Part shown: positions 52,337 through 57,638 of the stretch, piece after piece | How positions within the stretch are numbered: position 1 is the stretch's first letter | Layout: every line of letters starts with the position of its first letter | Program-made: the position numbers and the translations under genes | Source of the DNA: Anaerolineales bacterium | Lineage (GTDB): Bacteria > Chloroflexota > Anaerolineae > Anaerolineales > Anaerolineaceae | NCBI GenBank assembly: GCA_020060485.1 | Contig: JAGVAB010000101.1 | Span: 1 to 57,638 of the forward strand | DNA length: 57,638 nt | Reading direction: 5' to 3' | The notes under the pieces: model-generated | What the model was told of the DNA's origin: nothing | The model's input: only the letters and a program-made list of their open reading frames with translations | Database searches by the model: none

Positions 52337-53719
52337 ATGTCTATCTTAAAGCGTCTCCAAGGTGAGCAAGAAACAACTACCGACGACAGCTCTCGTCGCG
52401 GTCCAGCAATTCAGTCTCGCAGAGTATCGGCTCCGGCGACAAGCGCTGGTCAGAGCACATATCAGGATCTGAAGACGCGCGTTCAAAACAAGCTTCTGGC
52501 AGGCCTTGACCCAACCATGGATATCACCCAGACCGCCGAAGTGCGCAAGACCATTCAGGAGCTGTTTGAACAGATCCTCAGTGAAGAAAATATCGTCCTT
52601 TCCCGTCCGGAACGCGCCCGGCTGTTTGAACAGATCACTGCCGAGATACTGGGCTTTGGGCCGATCCAAACCCTGCTGGAGCACGACGACATCACCGAAG
52701 TCATGGTGAACGGGCCAAAAAATATCTTCATTGAACGCAAAGGTAAAATCGTACGTGCTCCGGTCACATTCGAAAACGATGACCACGTGATGCGCGTCAT
52801 CGAGAGAATTGTGGCACCCCTTGGCCGGCGCATCGATGAATCCAGCCCCTACGTGGATGCACGTTTGCCGGATGGCTCCCGTGTTAACGCCGTCATTCCG
52901 CCCATCTCCCTTATTGGGCCCGTCATTACCATCCGTAAATTCTCCAAAGACCCCATCACTGTGGAGCAGTTGATTGGCTTTGGATCCATTACCCCGGAAG
53001 CAGTGCAATTCCTAAAAGCATGCGTGGAAGCCCGTCTTAATGTCGTCATTTCTGGTGGTACCGGTTCGGGTAAAACCACGCTGCTTAATGTGCTTTCCTC
53101 CTTCATCCCGTCAGATGAGCGCATCGTAACTGTGGAAAACGCGGCAGAGCTTCAACTCCGGCAGGACCATGTGGTCACCCTCGAATCCCGCCCTCCTAAC
53201 ATTGAAGGCCGCGGCGAAGTAACCATCCGTCAATTGGTGATCAATTGCCTTCGTATGCGCCCCGACCGCATCATCGTAGGTGAGATCCGCGATGAGGCTG
53301 CATTGGACATGCTCCAGGCGATGAACACCGGTCATGATGGCTCCATGACCACAGCTCACTCTAACAGCCCTCGTGATACAACGGCCCGTCTCGAAACGAT
53401 GGTGATGATGGCCGGGATGGAGCTGCCCGTGCGCGCCATCCGTGAACAGATCTCCTCCGCAGTGGATCTGATCGTTCACCAGGAACGTTTCCGTGACGGA
53501 ACCCGTAAAGTCACCAACATCACCGAGGTAGCAGGCATGGAAGGTGATGTCATTACCATGACGGATATCTACGCTTATGAACAAACTGGTTATGAGAATG
53601 ACCGGGTGATTGGCCGCCTGCGCCCAACAGGCATGCGTCCCAGATTCATCAACAAAATTGCTGCCGCTGGCATCAATCTTCCCCCAACAGTGTTTGGCGT
53701 GGGCAGCCGCAGATTATAG
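52337..53719 (+). CDS. tadA: TadA/CpaF, secretion ATPase of Flp pili
   Basis: 460 residues. DITEVMVNGPKNIFIERKG N-terminal region, Walker A ISGGTGSGKTTLLNVLSS, Asp box and Walker B MRPDRIIVGEIRDEAALDML, and His box GHDGSMTTAHSNSPRDT. A hexameric ATPase driving pilin assembly. Twenty-four bases after tadZ. Confidence 0.95.
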   Translation: MSILKRLQGEQETTTDDSSRRGPAIQSRRVSAPATSAGQSTYQDLKTRVQNKLLAGLDPTMDITQTAEVRKTIQELFEQILSEENIVLSRPERARLFEQITAEILGFGPIQTLLEHDDITEVMVNGPKNIFIERKGKIVRAPVTFENDDHVMRVIERIVAPLGRRIDESSPYVDARLPDGSRVNAVIPPISLIGPVITIRKFSKDPITVEQLIGFGSITPEAVQFLKACVEARLNVVISGGTGSGKTTLLNVLSSFIPSDERIVTVENAAELQLRQDHVVTLESRPPNIEGRGEVTIRQLVINCLRMRPDRIIVGEIRDEAALDMLQAMNTGHDGSMTTAHSNSPRDTTARLETMVMMAGMELPVRAIREQISSAVDLIVHQERFRDGTRKVTNITEVAGMEGDVITMTDIYAYEQTGYENDRVIGRLRPTGMRPRFINKIAAAGINLPPTVFGVGSRRL

Positions 53720-53782
53720 TAGAATGAATATAGGCAGGATTTTCTGCGCTAGACCGATGACGATAAACAGGCAGGATACTGT

Positions 53783-54739
53783 ATGAACCCAATCATCATT
53801 CTGTGGACAGGAGGAGGCTTGGCCATCATCCTCTTGATCGTTGGTATCATCTCAACGGTCTCGACGGATAAATCAGCTGTGGAAGAACGGCTGGGCCAAT
53901 ATATCGACCAGGAAACCCAGGACGAAATGGAGCGCATCAAGCGCACACCCCTCACTGATTGGGTTAACAAAAAGGTTGAAAGCTCACCTCGTGGCGAACG
54001 GATTTCAAAATCTCTTGCCCGTGCCGATATCAAGATGCGACCGGGTGAATACGTCGGTCTGCTGGTCATCGCCGCCATTGGGTCAGGCTTTGTCTTCTAT
54101 TTCATCGGAGGCCGTGCCATTTTGGTTGGGTTGCTGGGGAGCATTCTTGGTTTTTTCCTGCCTGGCATGTATGTCAAACGCCAGCAAAAACAGCGCCTGA
54201 TCAAATTTGATAACCAATTAGGCGACATGCTGAACCTGTTGGTCAACGGCCTGAGAGCGGGTTTTTCCACCATGCAAGCCATGGAAGCTGTCAGCAAGGA
54301 ATTGCCGCCACCCATCTGCGATGAATTTCATCGTGTCGTTCAGGAAATGCAGTTGGGTGTTCCTATGGAACGTTCACTGGATAACCTTCTTCGGCGTATT
54401 CCCAGTGAGGACCTTGACCTCGTCATCACCGCCATCAACGTACAACGCGAGGTCGGCGGTAATCTGGCCGAAATCCTTGACACGATCTCCTTCACCATTC
54501 GTGAACGTGTCCGCATTAAAGGTGAGATCCGCGTTTTGACTACCCAGGCCAGTTATTCAGGCAAAATGTTGTCCTTCATGCCCTTGGCTGTTATGGGCAT
54601 CCTCTATCTGATGAACCGGCAATATATGATGGAATTTTTTATTCATGGTGTCTGCGGTTACATCCCTCTCGGCATTGCCGGTATTCTGATCGGCCTTGGC
54701 TCCTTTGTCATGGGCAAATTAGCTGATGTTGAAATATAG
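53783..54739 (+). CDS. tadB: TadB, inner membrane protein of the Tad system
   Basis: 318 residues of the T2SSF family. Membrane segments at the N terminus (IILWTGGGLAIILLIVGIIS), at about 90-135 and at the C terminus (YIPLGIAGILIGLGSFVMG). The cytoplasmic GspF-type part contains NQLGDMLNLLVNGLRAGFS. Forms the membrane platform with TadC. Follows tadA after 63 bases. Confidence 0.93.
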   Translation: MNPIIILWTGGGLAIILLIVGIISTVSTDKSAVEERLGQYIDQETQDEMERIKRTPLTDWVNKKVESSPRGERISKSLARADIKMRPGEYVGLLVIAAIGSGFVFYFIGGRAILVGLLGSILGFFLPGMYVKRQQKQRLIKFDNQLGDMLNLLVNGLRAGFSTMQAMEAVSKELPPPICDEFHRVVQEMQLGVPMERSLDNLLRRIPSEDLDLVITAINVQREVGGNLAEILDTISFTIRERVRIKGEIRVLTTQASYSGKMLSFMPLAVMGILYLMNRQYMMEFFIHGVCGYIPLGIAGILIGLGSFVMGKLADVEI

Positions 54740-54754
54740 GTTTGGAGGTTAATC

Positions 54755-55744
54755 ATGAGCGCGATTCTCCCAATTGTTATCATTGCCGTGCTGATTCTTG
54801 GCGGAGCGGTGGTGTTGATCGTTATCGGTTTACGCAACCCCAACACAGTCAATGAGCGCGCCCTGCAGGACCGGTTGGAAGAGTTTAACCAGGCTGGAGA
54901 AAGCGTCGACCTGGAAAAAATTGAACTTTCCCAGCCTTTCTCAGAACGTGTGATTTTCCCGATTGCCCGTAAATTAGGCGAAATTGCCATCCGTTTCACG
55001 CCGCAAAACGCCCGGATGTCAATTTCCAAACGCCTTGAGCTTGCTGGTAACCCAGCCAAACTTGATCCAACGCTTTTCCTGTCCTTGCAATTCATTCTGA
55101 TGGCAGCATTTAGTGGTGGTATCTTTGCCGTTTCCACACTCGGTGCAAATGGCTGGCCTCTTTCTCGCACACTTATGTTTGGACTCCTCTTTGGTATTCT
55201 GGGATTTTTCTTCCCGTCCTTATGGCTAAAATCCAAGATCGACCGCCGCCAGTTAGATATCCGCCGTGCCATGCCCGACGCCCTAGACTTGCTCACCATC
55301 TGCGTGGAAGCAGGGCTTGGTTTTGATGCAGCTATGGCCAAAGTCGCCGAAAAATGGGAAACGGAGCTTTCACTGGCCTTTGCCCGTGTGATCCGCGAAA
55401 TCCAGCTTGGAAAAGTCCGCCGCGAGGCTTTGCGAGACATGGCGGATCGTATCGGCGTAAACGACCTTTCCAGTTTTGTGGCAGCCGTCATTCAAAGTGA
55501 ACAACTCGGCGTCAGTCTTGCCAAAGTTCTTCGCATCCAGTCAGACCAGATGCGAATCAAACGCCGCCAATTAGCCGAGGAAATGGCGCATAAGGCGCCC
55601 TTGAAAATGCTCATCCCAATGACCCTCTTGATCTTTCCTTCCCTGGTCATTGTCCTGATCTCACCAGCCGGTTTTCAAATGCTCAACTCTGGCATTGGAG
55701 CCATGTTTGGGCTTGACCCCAGTATGATCCCAGGCTGGAAATAA
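54755..55744 (+). CDS. tadC: TadC, inner membrane protein of the Tad system
   Basis: 329 residues of the same T2SSF family as TadB. N-terminal helix ILPIVIIAVLILGGAVVLIV, then paired helices near 105-155, the cytoplasmic MPDALDLLTICVEAGLGFDA and a final helix near SLVIVLISPAGFQML. Fifteen bases after tadB. Confidence 0.93.
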   Translation: MSAILPIVIIAVLILGGAVVLIVIGLRNPNTVNERALQDRLEEFNQAGESVDLEKIELSQPFSERVIFPIARKLGEIAIRFTPQNARMSISKRLELAGNPAKLDPTLFLSLQFILMAAFSGGIFAVSTLGANGWPLSRTLMFGLLFGILGFFFPSLWLKSKIDRRQLDIRRAMPDALDLLTICVEAGLGFDAAMAKVAEKWETELSLAFARVIREIQLGKVRREALRDMADRIGVNDLSSFVAAVIQSEQLGVSLAKVLRIQSDQMRIKRRQLAEEMAHKAPLKMLIPMTLLIFPSLVIVLISPAGFQMLNSGIGAMFGLDPSMIPGWK

Positions 55745-55775
55745 AGGCGGCCAGCACCTCCAATCAAAGGTTCTT

Positions 55776-56534
55776 ATGCAATCTTCGTTGTGGATCAGCC
55801 AATCTGCGGCAGCGCTTTACCAAGGATTTTGGGTTGCCCTGGATTGGCTCTATCCCCCTTTCTGTGCCGGCTGTGGCAATCCAGGCACTCTATGGTGCCC
55901 TCAATGCCAGACTGCATCTAACCCCATCCCGACAAATCAGGTTTGTTCTTTTTGTGGAATACCCCGGCGCAACCACCAAACCACCTGCGCCAGATGCCAG
56001 AAAAGCCCTCCGCCATTTATTGCGCTGCGCAGTTGGGCGACCTTCAGCGGCCCTTTACGCAAAGCCATCCACAGCTTGAAGTACCAGCAAAATATGGGGT
56101 TGGGCAGCAAATTGGCAGAACACATGATTGTCATATTAAATCAAATGAATTGGCCTATTGACCTCATCGTTCCAATGCCTCTGTCCGCTCAAAGGTTTGC
56201 GGAACGCGGGTATAATCAAGCCAATTTATTGGCGCGCCCCATCGCTTTTGCCTTCAAGACCCCGTTTACCACCCGCTCCTTAAAAAGGATCAAGAATACC
56301 AGAACGCAGGTTGGCCTCACGGCAGCAGACAGGCTTGCCAATGTCCACGGAGCATTTGAGGCCGATCCCGGATGGGTGCAAGGGAAAACCGTGCTTCTGG
56401 TAGATGATGTTGCTACCACGGGAGCAACCCTCGCTGCCAGTACGCAGGCACTATTAACCGCTGGTGCCCAAAAGGTGTATGCCATCACCTTGGCAAGAGC
56501 AAATCATAAGAATGAAGACTCAGGAGGTGGCTGA
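55776..56534 (+). CDS. comF: ComF family phosphoribosyltransferase-like protein
   Basis: 252 residues. Zinc-finger-like N terminus with CAGCGN, WCPQCQ, VCSFCG and CARCQ, then a PRTase domain with the PRPP motif VLLVDDVATTGATL and ERGYNQANLLARPIA. Related to ComFC/GntX, associated with DNA uptake, though the enzyme activity is not established. Close behind the pilus genes. Confidence 0.9.
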   Translation: MQSSLWISQSAAALYQGFWVALDWLYPPFCAGCGNPGTLWCPQCQTASNPIPTNQVCSFCGIPRRNHQTTCARCQKSPPPFIALRSWATFSGPLRKAIHSLKYQQNMGLGSKLAEHMIVILNQMNWPIDLIVPMPLSAQRFAERGYNQANLLARPIAFAFKTPFTTRSLKRIKNTRTQVGLTAADRLANVHGAFEADPGWVQGKTVLLVDDVATTGATLAASTQALLTAGAQKVYAITLARANHKNEDSGGG

Positions 56535-56591
56535 TCAAATCATTGCATATGAATGCATCACTCAACTATATCAATTTTAGGAGGAACGATT

Positions 56592-57158
56592 ATGGCACTC
56601 GAAGTTGATATCTTCGCAAGAAATTTGGAAGTGACAGAACGTATTCAAGAATACGTTACAAAAAAGACATCCAAGCTGGATAAATACCTCAATACAATAG
56701 AAGAAATTCGCGTTGACCTGGCTTTCGTAAAATCAGCCCGTAGTATCAGTGACCGCAATGTCTCGCAAATCACCATTCGCGGCAAAGGATACATCCTTCG
56801 CTCCGAAGAACGGGCAGAGGACATCTTCACCGCCATTGACAAAGCCCTGGAAAAGATCCAGCGCCAGATTGAACGCTACAAAGGAAAAAGCCGCCGCGGG
56901 CGTGGCGATGTCGTCTCCATGGGGGAAGCCTTCGCACCTGATGCACTTCTCGAAGAAGAGGAAGAAGAAGAGCCAGTCATTGCCCGCCGTAAAGAATTCA
57001 TTCTTCTCCCCATGAATGAAGCTGAAGCCATTGAACAGATGAAGCTTCTGGGACATGAAAACTTCTTCATCTTCTTCAACGCCGAAACCAGCGCTATCAA
57101 TGTCCTTTACGTGCGCAGGGACGGAACCTATGGCTTGATCCAACCCAAGCTCGGTTAA
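56592..57158 (+). CDS. hpf: Ribosome hibernation promoting factor, long form
   Basis: 188 residues from ATG 56592, preceded by AGGAGG; a longer frame from 56553 lacks a site. N-terminal HPF/YfiA domain (LEVDIFARNLEVTERIQEYV), a charged acidic linker (EEEEEEPV), and the C-terminal dimerisation domain (MNEAEAIEQMKLLGHENFF, NVLYVRRDGTYGLI). Long HPF pairs 70S ribosomes into 100S in stationary phase. Confidence 0.95.
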   Translation: MALEVDIFARNLEVTERIQEYVTKKTSKLDKYLNTIEEIRVDLAFVKSARSISDRNVSQITIRGKGYILRSEERAEDIFTAIDKALEKIQRQIERYKGKSRRGRGDVVSMGEAFAPDALLEEEEEEEPVIARRKEFILLPMNEAEAIEQMKLLGHENFFIFFNAETSAINVLYVRRDGTYGLIQPKLG

Positions 57159-57638
57159 ACACATACCACTTACATGTTGATTTCTAAACCAGTAAAGCAC
57201 TTCATTGTCCTGTTGGAACGATGAAGTGCTTTTCAATACCTGTCCTGTTGGGCAATCCTGGGCTTGAGTAATCGCCTCTGTAAACAATTCCTGCGAATGA
57301 TCGTCTCTTGTTCACTTTTTCCCCTCACAAACCCATCTTTCCAAACGTGTGTCATCAACCTGTCCGGTCTACACAATTTCGGGGAGTGGCTAATGTAAAA
57401 AAGTCGTGACTCCTGCGAATTTGTCCGTTATGGCTTTTCCAAAGTACCTTGACATTTACGATTTTCCAAAACAATGAAGGACATCCAAACCAAAACTGTT
57501 ATAAAATGCCAATGATAATTTGGGCCATGAATTGTCAGTTGGGGAGCACTCAAAGGTTGTTAGATGGCCAACGGTAAAATAGCCCGACGGGCAGCCAGGT
57601 GATCCCATTGATCGCTGAGCCAGGCAGCCCTGGCTTTG
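57159..57638. other. Intergenic region to the window end
   Basis: 480 bases without a supported gene. It includes a terminator at 57194-57233 and, at 57565-57638, a stretch with a hairpin (AGCCAGG-CAGC-CCTGGCT, 57618-57635) cut by the window edge. A 12-codon open frame at 57564 is too short to call. Confidence 0.5.
57194..57233 (+). terminator. Terminator after hpf
   Basis: Stem AAAGCACTTCAT / ATGAAGTGCTTT with extended inner pairing, followed by a short T tract (TTTTC). Confidence 0.75.

Noticed and set aside
54658..55491. 277-codon minus-strand frame opposite tadC
   Set aside because: TadC membrane segments and GspF-like motifs are clear on the plus strand; the antisense product is Ser/Arg-rich without a domain.
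57564..57602. Start of a protein gene at ATG 57564
   Set aside because: The frame closes after 12 codons and has no ribosome-binding site.

Overview
This window looks like chromosomal DNA of an anaerobic or facultatively anaerobic member of the Chloroflexota, most likely class Anaerolineae. The evidence is gene content: a multi-subunit NAD-linked [NiFe] hydrogenase locus of the fermentative type, a SufCBD-SufSU system under a SufR-type regulator, Flp/Tad pilus genes without a secretin, a type 2 isopentenyl-diphosphate isomerase, and moderate G+C. The taxonomic call is inferred from protein style, not from a marker-gene comparison. I saw no insertion sequences, prophage or CRISPR array.

Layout. 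(1) 167-5689: a surface-glycan cluster (large membrane protein of GT-C type, GtrB-like glycosyltransferase, WbqC-like protein, methyltransferase, sugar aminotransferase). (2) 5964-7916: a nucleoside phosphorylase and a membrane-anchored C39-like protein. (3) 8033-11587, minus strand: PTS enzyme I and HPr, then hisS followed directly by tRNA-His(GTG). (4) 11803-14312: a signalling cassette DRTGG / CBS+HATPase / DRTGG / PHP. (5) 14513-24016: the hydrogenase operon nuoE1 - HATPase - cysteine-free thioredoxin-like protein - nuoF1 - nuoE2 - nuoF2 - nuoG-like - hoxY - hoxH. (6) 24181-30668: maturation protease and hypA, hypB, hypF, hypC, hypD, hypE. (7) 30735-32196: methyltransferase and PIG-L deacetylase. 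(8) 32269-38415, minus strand: sufC, sufB, sufD, an unknown 93-residue gene, sufS, sufU and a Rieske ferredoxin, with sufR and sufT divergent at 38752-39734. (9) 39821-47006: HAD hydrolase, alpha-oxoamine synthase, polyprenyl synthase, Fni, acyl carrier protein, sucCD. (10) 47161-48802: an SPFH protein fused to an excisionase-like helix-turn-helix, with a helical partner. (11) 49039-55744: three tandem nearly identical Flp pilin genes, then cpaB, tadZ, tadA, tadB, tadC. (12) 55776-57158: comF and long-form HPF.

How the parts fit. The hydrogenase locus carries two NADH-dehydrogenase modules (two NuoE and two NuoF), one large iron-sulfur hub (NuoG-like) and a HoxYH-type [NiFe] core. Immediately upstream is the DRTGG/CBS/PHP/HATPase set that I associate with bifurcating [FeFe] hydrogenases. 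The likely role is reversible exchange of electrons among NADH, possibly ferredoxin, and H2 during fermentation. The next genes supply the Ni-Fe(CN)2CO site (hyp set) and, further on, Fe-S clusters (suf). The strongest leads are the doubled diaphorase hydrogenase, the loss of cysteine ligands in its thioredoxin-like parts, a SufR lacking an expected cysteine, and the pilin triplication.
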